Assembly (NCBI GenBank): GCA_003991915.1 | Contig: RQTK01000013.1 | Span: forward strand, 455,895-519,894 | Source of the DNA: Elysia chlorotica | Taxonomy: Eukaryota; Mollusca; Gastropoda; Plakobranchidae | Reading direction: 5' to 3' | Length of the DNA: 64,000 nucleotides | In this document: positions 11,871-24,957 of the stretch, piece after piece | Layout: each line of letters begins with the position of its first letter | Numbering within the stretch: the stretch's first letter is position 1 | Made by a program: the position numbers and the translations under genes | Notes under the pieces: model-generated | The model's database searches: none | Told to the model about the DNA's origin: nothing | What the model saw: only the letters and a program-made list of their open reading frames with translations

Positions 11871-13049
11871 ATATGTCAAGGAAAATTGCAATACATGTTC
11901 TTATGGTCTGCACAGGGTCCTTAGCTGAAATAGTTAAATGTTGTAAGTTTGATTTTCTGTACAAATTTGTATTTGTTTCCTAATTTTAAAAAAAAATTTT
12001 TTTTTTTTTTTTTCACATGCTTGTCTTTCTGATTCTTAAACTCCTTCCCGCTTCTTATTTTGAAGTTAATCCGAAATGTAAACTATTCAGGTCAAGTCCT
12101 TTTTATGATTTGTGAGTAAAATTGAAATAGTTTTATTTTAGGATTTGGGCAATGGGTTGACACAGAAAGACTGTTTTCAAGAACGTTAAGTATGAGGATC
12201 TCTATACATGTACTTTAGAAGGAAATTAAAAAAAAAGATAGGCTTGTAATTCCAGGACTTTGGTAAAGAATTCATATCTTAAATTTAGACAAAGTTGGCA
12301 ATGATTTGGCTTGGTCCTGTAAAGATTTAAATTTAAATGACAAGGATTTGATATCTTGCGCCTATTTAAATTATGTGGTTTTATTGGTTTGCTTTTTTTT
12401 TCTGGTAATGTTGTCATACTGTGAATCTTTTTTTTTGTTGTTGTTTTTTTGTAAGTTTAGTACTACAATAGTAGTAAGTTAAAAGCTCATTGTGTAACCA
12501 TTGAAATGATGGCATGGGCAGTTACAAGCCTTGGCTTCTTTAAATGGTTATAAATAATGTTACTGTAATACCTTGCCAAAACTGAAACTCAAAGGAACTA
12601 TAAATAAGTTTTTGTATTTGACAAAATATAGCTATATGTGTAGTTGTAGTTAAAATTATAATTTATTGTTCACAGGCCTACCAGACACTCTTGCTTTACA
12701 ACTAACGATATGTTGTACATGATTCATTTGTCTGCCAAACAAAATCATATTTAGGATTTAATATAACTATAAGCTCCGTCGTCGAGTTCATTAATTCAAG
12801 AGGTTTCCCCAACATGAACGGTGCCTTTCTGTTATTTTTTCTACAACTATTAGGACTCCAATAAGAACAGATTCAGGCTTGTAACTTTGAAAGAATGTTA
12901 ATTTAAGTTGTATGTGGTTTAAAAAGTAATTAATTAGAGAAAAAAGAGCTATCTGGATTTCAATCTTTGCATTTAGATTAGTCGGATTATGTACTGTATA
13001 GACACTGTGGTCATGTGCATTGTAGGCCTATTACATAAATCCTGCTCAT

Positions 13050-13050
<1 letters not shown>
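11871..13050. other. Non-coding stretch without recognisable feature
   Basis: AT-rich, with a poly-A/poly-T junction at about 11988-12013. No exon or known repeat recognised. Confidence 0.4.
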
Positions 13051-13088
<38 letters not shown>

Positions 13089-13150
13089 TACATTTATTTA
13101 GCGCTTTCCATTTTCAGAACATTTTTAAAAATCTCAAAGCGCTTTACAGT
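13051..13150 (+). repeat. (TAA)n plus GCGC-stem dispersed repeat
   Basis: A (TAA)n tract (13051-13086) leads into 'catttatttagcgctttcc', and about 35 bp later the complementary AAAGCGCT followed by 'ttacag'. The inverted AGCGCTTT (13100-13107) and AAAGCGCT (13136-13143) form a short stem. I recall this pattern as a dispersed short repeat in many invertebrate genomes, so it is recognised by type only. Confidence 0.5.
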
Positions 13151-13453
13151 GGATACACTAAATACGCACACATATTAATCAACATGCAATTAAAAATTAA
13201 ATATTAAAAGTTAAATCTTAACCAAACAATAATTTATGCTTAAGAAGAAATGTACAATTGCTACAGGGAAATAACCTCATGACGTTAACTTTTCTTCAGT
13301 TTCCACTCTTTTTATTGCAATCCTGATGTGTTCTAAGCAGGCTCACAGATGAAAACAAATGTGCAAAACAGGTTTTGCGTGTTGCTATAATTTCTTGGCA
13401 TCTAATACAACAAATTCTTCTGTCTGTGGCAAGTTAAACGCCTGTTCCTCCGC

Positions 13454-13456
<3 letters not shown>

Positions 13457-13513
<57 letters not shown>
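13457..13513. repeat. (CT)n microsatellite
   Basis: About 56 bp of uninterrupted CT, followed by a CACACA and poly-C patch. Confidence 0.95.
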
Positions 13514-13514
<1 letters not shown>

Positions 13515-13992
13515 CACACATCACCCCCCCCCCTCTTCATCCTCTCACTCAATTTATTTCCCCTCCTTATAATATTCTTCTGCCAGTGCCAGTTTGCTTG
13601 TCGTGTACTCCGCTGCTTTTGGTGTAAGTTCTCATCTTACATAATCGTTTGAGTATCACACCTGTGCACTTAACCGTATCTGTTATGTTTGTGTGCACTG
13701 TGACTGCAACTCGTAAGCCCAATGTTCCCAGACTTTATTGATATAAGTAGGCCCTATGCTCCATAGTACATGTATAACGTTTGTTGCCTGCCCTTGGTCA
13801 GCCCAAACTCGAGCTGATCGGAGCACAACAGTGACCAACGAAGCTTGGTCGTCACAGACTCTGAGCAAGACCTGCTTGACGAGTCGGCTGAAGCCACTCC
13901 TGGTCGAAAAGCCTGTTAAAATGCAGCCATGCTCTTTGATTTTTTTGTAGTTCCTCGGCCTCATGTAGGGCCTACTTCGCATAAACCATGAA

Positions 13993-14187
<195 letters not shown>

Positions 14188-14648
14188 TTTAAATCATGTA
14201 AAGTACATGACCATTCTTGCGTAAAAAATCCAAACATATTGATGACAAACTCAAGTATTCAAGATATGCCAGGACCATGTTTTATTTTTTCTAGCACAGT
14301 TCGTCGCTAAGCATTATTACATGAAAAAAATATTGTAATGATGTAAATTGTGTATCATTTTCTGTTTTCATGTTTTCTCTGCGCCATTGTATATTGAGGC
14401 TGACAGACTGTTACATAGTGTTCAGTTTGACATGTCAAAATTCAATGTAATAAATTTATATGGATCTGCATTCATAATCAATATTACTGTTTATAATATG
14501 TTCCTTTCTTCTGTGATTACTAGTTTCACATTTTCGCAAAACGAACTATCCATGAAATTTTATTTTTATTTTTATTTCTAGTACCGGTAACCTATACAAA
14601 GTTGACCTTTTATTGTCATTTTGAACGTTTTGTATAGCTGCTTTTGAA

Positions 14649-14794
14649 GTCAGTAAAAAAGGTAAATGTCAACTTTGTTAGAAACACACGTTGTCAACAC
14701 ACAAGGCAATCAAATAAATAAAATTGAAGTTTTTTGTGTGTTGACATGACAACGTGTGTTTCTAACAAAGTTGACATTTACCTTTTTTACTGAC
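14649..14794. repeat. Perfect-arm hairpin element (146 bp), MITE-like
   Basis: The left arm (14649-14704) starts GTCAGTAAAAAAGGTAAATG. The right arm (about 14734-14794) is its reverse complement and ends TTACCTTTTTTACTGAC. The arms match base for base over about 45 nt. Near the loop the right arm carries a small extra TGAC-type duplication. The loop is about 28 nt and AT-rich. This is the architecture of a tiny foldback or MITE-type element, but no clear target-site duplication was found. Confidence 0.75.
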
Positions 14795-15678
14795 TATTCT
14801 AACTATTCACTCGTAATCCCTGTTTACATGGTAAACAAATTAATTTAACTGTCACAAATTTATAACGCTTCTCTTTGTGGTTCAGGTGTCCGTTGTCTCA
14901 CGTCTCTAACACATTTCCTAACTGCGCTTGTGTACCATCAGTGCACTCACCTACGCGTCATCTCAACTACATGTTATTTTTAGAATCTAAAACGCTGAAA
15001 AACTTGGCTTTCTTTCCCCGCAGATCTACTCCACAAGCAACCTCTTTTCGAAATTGCCATTTTCTAACCCCAGTTTGCTACCTGTGTAGCAAGGATGTGT
15101 TGCAGATGAAAGTATTCCTGGGGATGCGTCAATCTAGGCACGACGAGCATTTGCTTTACTCTCTCTGACTATTTGCTTTACCAAGCCTGGAGATTTTAGA
15201 AGCTGGCAGTACTGTAGTACTATTTTGCCCAAGTCCAAGGTAATGTAGCGATGCTACAAACCAAGGGACAGATACTTAACTCGTTATGTTAGGGGACAGT
15301 CATTTTAATGATAGGAAAGATGAACCGGTTAGTCGAGGGAAAACTTCCAATTTAGTTGTTGCATTCGTGAAAAGAGACTTTGTAAACGGTAATCATTATT
15401 TTAACTCAAATAGGCTACCTAATAATGTACATATACAGTTTTTGTTAATGCGTTTTCTTTCTTTTTCATTAGAATTATGAAATTTGTACCTTTTAAGCTA
15501 ATTATAGAATTGGAAAAATAGAATTTGGTTTTTAAAGCAATTGTATAAAGTCTGAAATCTCACGGTCACCCAATCATCCAGCTTTTATACCAGTTGAATC
15601 TCGGTGTCTGTCATAGACAATTATAAATCTATGGTGTCTGTTTAACCGTTTGACCCTCTCTTTCTCTCTCTCTCTCTC
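14795..15678. other. Non-coding stretch without recognisable feature
   Basis: A 97-codon frame at 14875-15168 shows no recognisable domain and no phased partner exon. Nothing else was recognised. Confidence 0.4.
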
Positions 15679-16568
15679 TAAAGAAACATACCTGAAACCA
15701 TGGGGAAAAAAACAAAAACAAAACAAAAGACCAACCTAACAAACAAAGCGAATTGAAAATTCAAATTCTTAGTTTGGCATTAAGCGATTGATAGTTTAAC
15801 GGAAAAAAAAAAACCAACAAAAAGCACCTGGGCATGACAACGCTTTTTGTGTTGTTTTTTTTAAACTCCAGTCCATCAAAAACTATTATGATTTGAGAGC
15901 TTCTTACTAAAGAGCCATTATCACGACAGAACTCAGAGCCTTCACCCTGACAGCAATCTCGGATGCCAATATTTTAACCTTGCGTTCATGTCAAGCAAGG
16001 GTGAGGTCTATTCGATTGTGTTTTGATTTAAATAGGCCGCATATTGTTATCAAAATGTGTCATCATGTGTCTATACTGAGTTTTTCAGAATCGTAAGTAG
16101 GCTACTATTACTTACTTACTGCCCTTTTTGCCGTCGGCAATTAGGCAATAGGCTACTATAATTATATTTAATTTCATTTTAAATACCGGTAGATAATAAC
16201 TAGATCTACCAGCCTCTACAAAATTAATGATCTACATCCCAGGCCTACACAAAATCAAGGAAAACTACGTATCTCCCTTTACCCATTTCCAAAAAGGATG
16301 GGCAGATCACACTTATTTGCCATCAATTATACCAGATAATTATAGTTAAATACTTATGTCGACCAGGCATTACTCTGGAGGAATGGATGGGCAGGCCTAT
16401 AAGTATAACCTATAATTTTAGTGAAATGCTTAGTTAAAAAACAACAAAAACCAATCAACAATCTAAAGCAGTGGAACACAGACAAAAAAACTATAGCTAA
16501 AACGGTTCAATGTACATGATAAAGGTAATAGAACCTCGTTGCTTCGACATAAAAAATAAAATTGTCAA
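15679..16568 (+). repeat. Large inverted repeat, left arm (~0.89 kb)
   Basis: This arm is the reverse complement of 17692-18597. The outer end is 'taaagaaacatacctgaaac' and the inner end is 'gcttcgacataaaaaa'. The arms stay alignable throughout with scattered substitutions and small indels (for example, about 11 bp present near 18005-18015 is missing near 16265). It includes ACCGGT and AGGCCTAC words typical of repeats elsewhere in the window. No transposase frame was recognised. Confidence 0.85.
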
Positions 16569-16584
16569 AAGATAATTTACACGA

Positions 16585-16768
16585 CAGAAGAAGAAGAAGA
16601 AGAAGAAGAAGAAGAAGAAGAAGAAGAAGAAGAAGAAGAAGAAGAAGAAGAAGAAGAAGAAGAAGAAGAAGAAGAAGAAGAAGAAGAAGAAGAAGAAGAA
16701 GAAGAAGAAGAAGAAGAAGAACAACAACAACAACAACAACAAGAAGAAGAACAAGAAGAAGAAGAAGA
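16585..16768. repeat. (GAA)n microsatellite with (CAA)n insert
   Basis: About 135 bp of GAA, then about 20 bp of CAA, then more GAA/CAA. Poly-Arg, poly-Leu and poly-Phe frames are artefacts. It lies in the spacer of the large inverted repeat. Confidence 0.95.
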
Positions 16769-16939
16769 CGATTACAAGATTGGGGCATATCTCCTTACGT
16801 AGAGTAAAAAGAAATAGTAATAAACTTGTGAGACATTCCTTGGACAATAGTGCTCTTCCAGCGTCATTCTATGAAACGCTACTTGAAACTAACGAGAAAC
16901 AGAAGTCCCTTTATGTTTCAATTCAATCTTACATACCCA

Positions 16940-17098
16940 ACGGATGTCGGTATCAGTTTAATATGACCGGTTGAGAGAGGGGTCATGGTATGTCCGCCCT
17001 GTCTCGTATGTGGCAGTGCATTAAATTGTCATACGTCAGACTTGGGGCCCAGCCACAATAATAGTGCTAACGTTGGACTTTAAACTAACTCAACTCAA
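16940..17098 (+). mobile_element. SINE fragment (family A)
   Basis: Body segments 'ggtcatggtatgtccgccc', 'gtctcgtatgtggcagtgca' and 'aaattgtcatacgtcagac', and the 3' end 'gttggacttt' plus 'aactaactcaactcaa', match the 52350-52606 copy. The tRNA-like head is absent. The copy sits inside the spacer of the large inverted repeat. Confidence 0.8.
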
Positions 17099-17119
17099 TC
17101 AGGCAATGGTAAAATATAT

Positions 17120-17122
<3 letters not shown>

Positions 17123-17174
<52 letters not shown>

Positions 17175-17258
17175 ACAGTTAAACAGACAGACAGACAGAC
17201 AGCAGAGAGGGAGACACAGAGAAACAAAGAAAGATAAATAGATAGATAGATAGATAGA
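17123..17258. repeat. Compound microsatellite (GA)n-(ACAG)n-(ATAG)n
   Basis: GA repeats at 17123-17172, ACAG at about 17183-17203 and ATAG at about 17233-17258, with short unique stretches between. Confidence 0.9.
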
Positions 17259-17691
17259 AGGTTTAGGGGGGGTGGCTGTAGTTTTGGAAACCGAATTCCT
17301 CTCAACATTGATTTTGCTAAAAGAGTCGTTAAATATGGTGTGATTTTTTTATACTACATATAACTATGCAACAAGGATATGATTTTTGTTTTGTTTTTTT
17401 TTGTTTTTAGGTCAAGCCTTCCGTAGCGAATGAATGAGTCATCGTCTTGAAAGAACGAAACTCTTAGTCATACTCAGTTTTACAGTTTTATGTACATGCA
17501 CCTCTTACTTTCCTTTTCGTAGTGAGGCTTTCAGTATCACAAATGCATTACGTGTATGGCTCATTTTACGAAAATAAATACCTTTTGTCTTGGGCTCTTT
17601 TAATACAGGGGTTGGGGGGGGGGGGGGAAAATTATCGATTGTGTATTTTCTGTCGTTCAAGCTTTTTTCTTCCTCGTGTCGTGTAAATTAT

Positions 17692-18597
17692 GTTTTAACA
17701 ATTTAATTTTTTATGTCGAAGCAACGAGGTTCTATTACCTTTATCATGTACATTGAACCGTTTTAGCTATAGTTTTTTTTTTTTTGTCTGTGTTCCACTG
17801 CTTTAGATTGTTGATTGGTTTTTGTTGTTTTTTAAACTAAGCATTTCACTAAAATTATAGGTTTATAGGCCTACCCATCCATTCCTCCAGAGTAATGCCT
17901 GGTCGACATAAGTATTTAACTATAATTATCTGGTATAATTGGTGGCAAATAAGTGTGATCTGCCCATCCTTTTTGGAAATGGGTAAAGGGGGATACGTAG
18001 GTGGACTCTGGTTTTCCTTGATTTTGTGTAGGCCTGGGATGTAGATCATTAATTTTGTAGAGGCTGGTAGATCTAGTTATTTTCTACCGGAATTTAAAAT
18101 GAAATTAAATATAATTATAGTAGCCTAATTGCCGACGGCAAAAAGGGCAGTAAGTAAGTAATAGTAGCCTACTTTCGATTCTGAAAAACTCAGTATAGAC
18201 ACATGATAACAATATGCGGACTATTTAAATCAAAACACAATCGAATAGAACTCACCCTTGCTTGACATGAACGCAAGGTTAAAATGTTGGCATCCGAGAT
18301 TGATGTCAGGGTGAATCCTCTGAGTTCTGTCGTGATAATGGCTCTTTAGTAAGAAGCTCTCAAATCATAATAGTTTTTGATGGACTGGAGTTTCAAAAAA
18401 AAAAAATAAATAAATAAATAAACCACAAAAAGCGTTGTCATGCCCGGGTGCTTTTTGTTGGGGTTATTTTCCGTTTAACCTATTAATCGCTTAATGCCAA
18501 ACTAAGAATTTGAATTTTCAATTCGCTTTGTTTGTTAGGTTGGTCTTTTGTTTTGTTTTTGTTTTTTTTCCTCATGGTTTCAGGTATGTTTCTTTAT
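17692..18597 (-). repeat. Large inverted repeat, right arm (~0.91 kb)
   Basis: Reverse complement of 15679-16568, running from 'tttatgtcgaagcaacgagg' inward to 'ggtttcaggtatgtttcttt' outward. The spacer is about 1.1 kb (16569-17691) and contains GAA and GA microsatellites, a SINE fragment and a poly-G run at about 17620-17628. A transcript crossing both arms would fold into a ~0.9-kb duplex. Confidence 0.85.
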
Positions 18598-18800
18598 TTA
18601 GCCTATTTTTTTTAGGCTCATTGCCGCCCTGTTTAGTATATAAAAAAGAAGAACTCCGTGTGTATTGCACTGGCGCACCTATTCCTTCCAGCAAGGCTCG
18701 GTCTCTGCGTGTGCTTACCAGACCTCATTATTAAGCTTATATTAACTTCGTTGAATTTCGTGTTTACCTGTGGCAGGTTGGGATGAGTCGCTTCTCTGCT

Positions 18801-18833
18801 ATGCGCGCGCGCGCGCGCGTGTGTGTGTGTGTG
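18801..18833. repeat. (GC)n-(GT)n alternating purine-pyrimidine tract
   Basis: About 18 bp of alternating GC followed by about 14 bp of GT, a classic Z-DNA-prone run. It lies about 2 kb upstream of the FRRS1-like start codon. Confidence 0.9.
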
Positions 18834-20160
18834 GAATATCAGTGCCAGTAGGAGGGTTTGTAACCTAACTCTGTACCCTACAGTAAGAAACTGTGCTGTA
18901 CCAGACTATTATTTTTTTTTTCAGGTAACCTATGTATCTTTATTTTCAGTAGGCGCGGTTAGTAACTAACTGTCGTTGAGCTCGAGCACCTACAGCATAG
19001 TGTGCGAATTAGTTTATATGTATGAAGTTCAGTAATCAAGTGTAAGTGAAGGAGGGCGGTTTGAAAATATATTTCTGTTTGGCTTGTTACCTCATCTTTT
19101 CTTGTGGAGACTATTATTGATTCATTGCGATCAGACACAACTTTTTACTCTCGATAATTGGAAAGGATTATTCAAGTCTTTTTCAATATTATTTCCCATT
19201 CTTGAATATAACCCACTCATAAAATTTTATTATAAAACTTTGTACATGTACGTAAGTATTATAAAACCTGCGTTTTAGAGCCATATGTGTTGTGTAGCCT
19301 TTGTTCAAATGCGAGTAACAGAAAATTGAATGAGGTATCTTGGTATTACATTCACATCGTAATTGTGATTGCCTTTTCACTTCCCAGTTGCGGGCCTGCT
19401 TGCAGCTTTATAAATTAAATAATTCGTGTGTGGGTCTATCTTTGGCAAGAGATTTTAATATCTTAAATGTATGGTTGCAAATGTTCCAGACACATTCCAT
19501 AACGAGTTCGATTCAGAATATTTAGACGCCCAATTAATAATGACGGTATGGAGTTAATTATCTCTCTTGTTTTCCATCAACATGATGGGTGACTTCTAAA
19601 GTATCAGTTTCGTCTCCTTTTGAAGTTTATTAAGACATGAAAAATGTAGGCCTAATTTTTCTGTTCGTATCTTTAAAAAAAAATTAGAGAACAAATTTTT
19701 TATAACTAAAATAATGGTGTTGCACCCTGACTCATCATGGAAAGTATTCTTAGCCAAGCCTTCCTAGTTCTGAGATTACCCACTTTTGTGGACTTGGTAT
19801 ATTTGTATAACTAATTAAAAACTCAATGAGGTGTCGGTCTTAACCTATGAAAAAGAAGGGCTATGTTTGTGCAGCTGTCACATTCTATTATGAGATGTAA
19901 CATGATACAATATTCCTCAATGCTGACTGTCCTGTATCACGTCATCCCTGAGTGAGAGAGACAAGAATGGTTCTAAATAATGTACGATTAATAGGTGTTG
20001 GCAGAATATGTCTGTGCTCATCTTATTCTCTTGCTTTTTTGTAAGTTAAACTCATTGTGTGGTCCCATTAATGCTCTATGTAAACATTGCAAAATGTTAT
20101 CTTTTAAACTGAAAGTGTAGTTAATTTTAAATTCCAAATTTATAAATTGAAAAATATCTT
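18834..20160. other. Upstream non-coding region of the FRRS1-like gene
   Basis: No coding exon was recognised. Any 5'-UTR exon or promoter of the FRRS1-like gene would lie here or just downstream, but I cannot place it. Confidence 0.35.
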
Positions 20161-20164
20161 GCGT

Positions 20165-20412
20165 CAATAGCGGTAGCCCTGGGGTCGAACACCGGCTTCC
20201 GACGCAAGAGATCCGTGGTTTGAGCCCTGGCAATTTCGCCCTCCTATTGATTGGGTCGGTGCCAGTTGAATGTGACCGGCTAAGACAGGAGTCGTGGTAT
20301 CCCCACCCTGTCTCTGTACATGTATGGCATCAAATAGAATTGTCAGACGTCAGTCACAAAGCCCGCCCACAATATAGTCTATAAGTGCTGTCGTTGGACT
20401 TAAACCCAACTC
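20165..20412 (+). mobile_element. SINE (family A), with tRNA-like head
   Basis: The head carries an A-box-like 'tagccctggggtcg', 'cggcttccgacgcaagag' and a B-box-like 'gtggtttgagccc'. The body has 'gggtcggtgccagttgaatg', 'gacaggagtcgtggtatcc' and 'aattgtcagacgtcagtc'. The 3' end is 'gtcgttggac' plus 'cccaactcaacaactc'. It matches the 52350-52606 copy across its whole length, so this is one of the two fullest copies in the window. Confidence 0.85.
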
Positions 20413-20888
20413 AACAACTCTTACATCTACATTATGCCAGTTCCAGGATTTGTTTTGTACAATATACCATACCAGTACTTAATTAAATAATAAATGTCAG
20501 CCACTTTTGTGTACACTTCAGTCTCTACATTTCGATCGGACGGACAATCTTGCAACTATGTCCAGTTCATAAATGTAGTCTATGCTTAAGCATTCAATTA
20601 CTGCTTTTCCTAAACTTCCCTTTTCTACTTATATAATTTATGATGTGCAATGTGCAATAGCTTTGGTCTGCGCTTAAAATCGACCTGCTAATTCATAAAA
20701 CTTTATTTTGTAACACGTGTCACTATTGTGACATCATTAAATAATTTTTTTTTTGAAATTTCCAAAGTTATTTTTCATAATAAAACTAAAGTCATTTCTT
20801 GAACTGTAGACATAATAAACCCATACATATATTCTGTTTCACAACCTACACAGACCCACTGAACTGACGGGAAAAGCCGGACTGACAG

Positions 20889-23800
20889 ATGATCATGGTG
20901 CCAGCAGTGCTGGCCACGTCCCTGGCCTGGACTCTCGTCTCTGTGCTGTCCTTGAGCCAGGCCGCCCTGTACGACCAGAGCGAGTGCTGCAGTTGTACGG
21001 ACCTCAAGCCTAGGGTCAAGGTTGGAGGACCCAACCCGCAGAAAATGCCCTCTCCCTTCTTGATCAGAGTGGCGCAGGATAACTACAGCCCTCGTGTCCC
21101 AGTAGAAGGTGAGACATTTTTGTCTCTCTAGTCTCATTCTTTCCATGTCTCTCTCTTTTTATTTAGGTATAAATGATAGAATAGCCGCTGTTTTTCTATG
21201 ATGCCAGGCTATCTGAGTGAATGAAAAACATATTAGAAGCAGTACTGATACATTCATGTATAGATCAAGACTGATACATGTATGTATAATATACATCATT
21301 GTTAGTATTAAATTAAGAAATTTATAATAAGGATATGAGGAAGTTTGATTTCTTTGCTTTTTTTCCATTTATGTTTAAAAAAAATGATCTTTCCTTCCAG
21401 TTGAAATCACAGCAAGGCCACCCCATGCTTACAGAGCGTTTGTTATTGGAGCTTACAAGTATCCTTACACCCAGGGTGCCATGCCTGTAGGAGAATTAAA
21501 GCTTATGTCTGGTGACGAGAATCAAGTCAGGGAGGACTGCAAGAATGTCGACGGCAGTGCTGGCATTTACTCAGTGAGTCAGAGCCCATTAAGTTTTTAA
21601 ATATTATTGGCAGAAAGTTTGAAGCAGAAGTTTGGATGATAAAGTATACTCTACGAAAGAACTTTGGAAATTCAACAATTTTTCAATAAGTGTTGTTGGT
21701 TTGTTTTGTTCTTTTTTTTTGCTAAAGGTGTTGCAAAAAAAAAAAAAAAGAGAAGAGTCTCTAAATTTAGGTACATTTGCTCATAGTGATAGAGCAGTTC
21801 AAAACATTAGGCACTCTATATCATAAAAATAGAATTATCTGTCCTCATAATAATGTAGATGTACTTCAGGTTAAATTAAGAAATTCTTATTTAATGAATG
21901 AAGACCTTTTTAGTTTCTACACATTAACATTTGATGAAAAATGTGATGAAAATGATTTGCTATAAGACATCAATAGGTCAGTAGGTGTTGAATTTATTGC
22001 TTTAGATTTTTGAGTGTGCCCTTCTCCTCTCTTTGAAAGGGCCAGCTTTAAATTACTTTTACTCACCAGCAATTTTAATGTGTATTGCTTTGTCATAGAA
22101 GTGTTTTGATTTTCATAACTAATGGCCTTTGTAAAAAATTATCTGATATTTGAAGAATGCTCTGACAAATGACGATGTCATGCCCAAGAGGAATATGAAA
22201 TTCAAGTGGACTGCCAACAGGTCCTATGGCCATGTTGAATTCAGGTAAGAGGACAGAATGAATCAGTTTTGATTTCAGTAGGCCTACATGTAGTTATGTG
22301 TTTTGGCTTGTGTGGACAGAACACTTAAACTTGCGCAACAAAATATCTCTTGCCTCTCATAGTGTCTTTTTTCAATGCTTACAAACTTTCGTTTTGTGTG
22401 TGAGAGTCCCCTCCAAGAAAAGAAAAATTAGTTATTAGCATAACCTAGGAACGTTTCTAAATGTACCTGAATTGATATACTTATTTATTTTGTTTTAAAT
22501 CTCCCTGCATCTGTATTTACTCCAGGGCTACATTTGTTGTGGATGATCAGACTTACTGGGTGTCGGAGAAATCTGAAATTTTGGCTGATGCTCTCTCAGG
22601 AGACCCTGCCATCTCCAGGAGTCAGGTGAAGTTCAATGATTTATTTTTATGTGGAGGCATTTTGAGTTTCACAATATTTCAGGACTAATATTTACAGTAG
22701 GCCTATAAATTGCTTAAGATAAATAATGTTTAGGATCAATTATGTATAATACACACTTTTAGGCTGTCCCCTTTTAGATTTTCAGATTTAAGAAGTAAAC
22801 ATGATTGTTAAGACCCCTACAAATTTCTTTTATTATTTTCTTTAAGTACATCTAGAAAAATTATGCAAAGCAGGGACAATTTTAAAGTTGTAATAGGTCT
22901 GCAAACAAAACAACAACAAAAAACATAAAAATATTCTGTCCTGCAGCTATTAATATAAAATGGTGCATTACTCTGTTAACAAAATAAGAAAAGATCATGT
23001 AAATCTTTATTTGTCCCTTTGAGGGAGATTCGACTTGGAAACGGTATTACACACATATGATTTTAAGTAACTGAACCAAAAATGTACATGATTTTTAGAA
23101 ACAGAAAAAATTACATTTAATAAGATTAATGACTCTTTACATATAAGTGCTGTAGAAACAAATACATATGAAGTTAAACTGAAAAGTATTTAAGCACATA
23201 CCGTCTACGTCGATAGGAAAACGTGAACCTTTTCTTTTACTTATTTTTTCCCCCAATACTTCACACTAACAGCTGCAAGCTTGCATACACACAATTGTTC
23301 TAGGATGAAATTCTCAGATTCTATGACCTTGATGGTTTAAATGAGTTATTGTAAAGGTCAGTTCTAGCTTTGCGTTGAACCATGGATCGCTACGAGTAGA
23401 ATACTTAAACTCTTGATTCAGTGGTTAAATTATGTCTTTGGTTCTATCTAGACATTTTTTCAATAGTTGACTCTTACAGAGATCAATGAAAGATGGTAGG
23501 TCCAGTTAAATTATTTTACCTGCTCTCTTGGTCAAGTTATCTATCGCATGTTTTCCAAATTTCAGGAATGGTTTAGTGTTTGATAGAGAAGTTAAACCAA
23601 AACATGACTCTTAAATGATTGATATCTATTGATGTCTTTTACTCTTCCTGAAATTGTCGGTTGTTTTGTTTATGCAAACATTAAAAAATTGTTATTGATT
23701 TCCTAAAAAGAAAGATAATCTGCTGTGAGATAACAAGTCAGAAAAGGGCCAACTTGCATTGTCTTTTTTTCTCTAATGGGATTTTGGAATTTGAATAATA

Positions 23801-24924
23801 TTTAAGACTGATATTCTGACAACTTTTTGGAGTGTAAAATACTCTGTATTAAAGAAATATAAATTGAACTGATTTTCCGCATGACAGTTTACTGCACCGA
23901 TCAGTGTGGACCAGTGTGGTGAGAGCAAAGGATGTTACCGTGAGCCGGCTGGCTGTATCGAGCCACACTGTACTTACATCCTTACCTGGAACAGTGATGA
24001 CTCCAACTATATCACATTTGAGCTGGGAGGTTTAGCAGATACAGCTGCTGACAGATATGTAGCTGTTGCCCTATCTGATGATACATATATGGTAAGATTT
24101 TTTTACTGAAACCTCAAATGTTTCCATTTATTCCTGGGACTCGGATATAAAAATGAAATAGTTAAACATGCAGGTGTCATTGTAATTTTTAAGGCTCTCT
24201 TTATTTTATCATTACCTAGACCTTAAAAGCAACCATTCTGATAACAATCTTAATGTGGGAGCAATAGCATTGTCTCCTGGGTTCCCTAGAAAGTTTCTAT
24301 ATGGAAATGAGATACATAGGCCCTAATGAGAAAAAATTCAGAAAGGAATTTTTTTAATTAATTACAACAGCACTGATAAGAAAGGAATGTTTTTATATAT
24401 CACAACATTGCTGATGCTTGAATCAGATGTTTGATTAATGATATAGATTGTTTGCCTCATATTAAACCAACATACAGGGTGATGACACGGTCTTTGTTTG
24501 TGCTCACAACTCCGCTACTGATAGAACTGGACTCTATGTGCATTACAACAAGGACGATCCTACAAGGAGCTTCAAAATTCCCAAAAATAACAAATCTGTT
24601 AAAGACGATGTAAGTTTCTGATAGTTATAGCCAAGACATAAAGCACTCTCAAGTTCATTTGTTTTCCATTCAGTTCCAAATCTATAGTTATTTAATATGT
24701 TGTCTCTTAGTCTTGTAACATCAATTGAAAAAGCTTAAAAGCCTGTTTTGTTTAAAGATACCTTAAGTTACCCACACTCATGTTTTAGAGACTATGTTTA
24801 GATTTTTGTAAACCAGTTTTATAGAGTAGGCCTACTTAGATAGCCTAAAGTATATATAGATAGTTCTCTTGTTTTTTTTAAGTATACATTACTTAAAAGT
24901 TCTAAAATAAAAAAAATAAAAAAA

Positions 24925-24957
<33 letters not shown>

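Noticed and set aside
14875-15168. 97-codon plus-strand frame with several Cys
   Set aside because: No recognisable family and no phased neighbouring exon; length is within chance for a window of this size.
16497-16847. Poly-Arg, poly-Leu and poly-Phe frames of 81-116 codons
   Set aside because: Direct translations of the GAA array.
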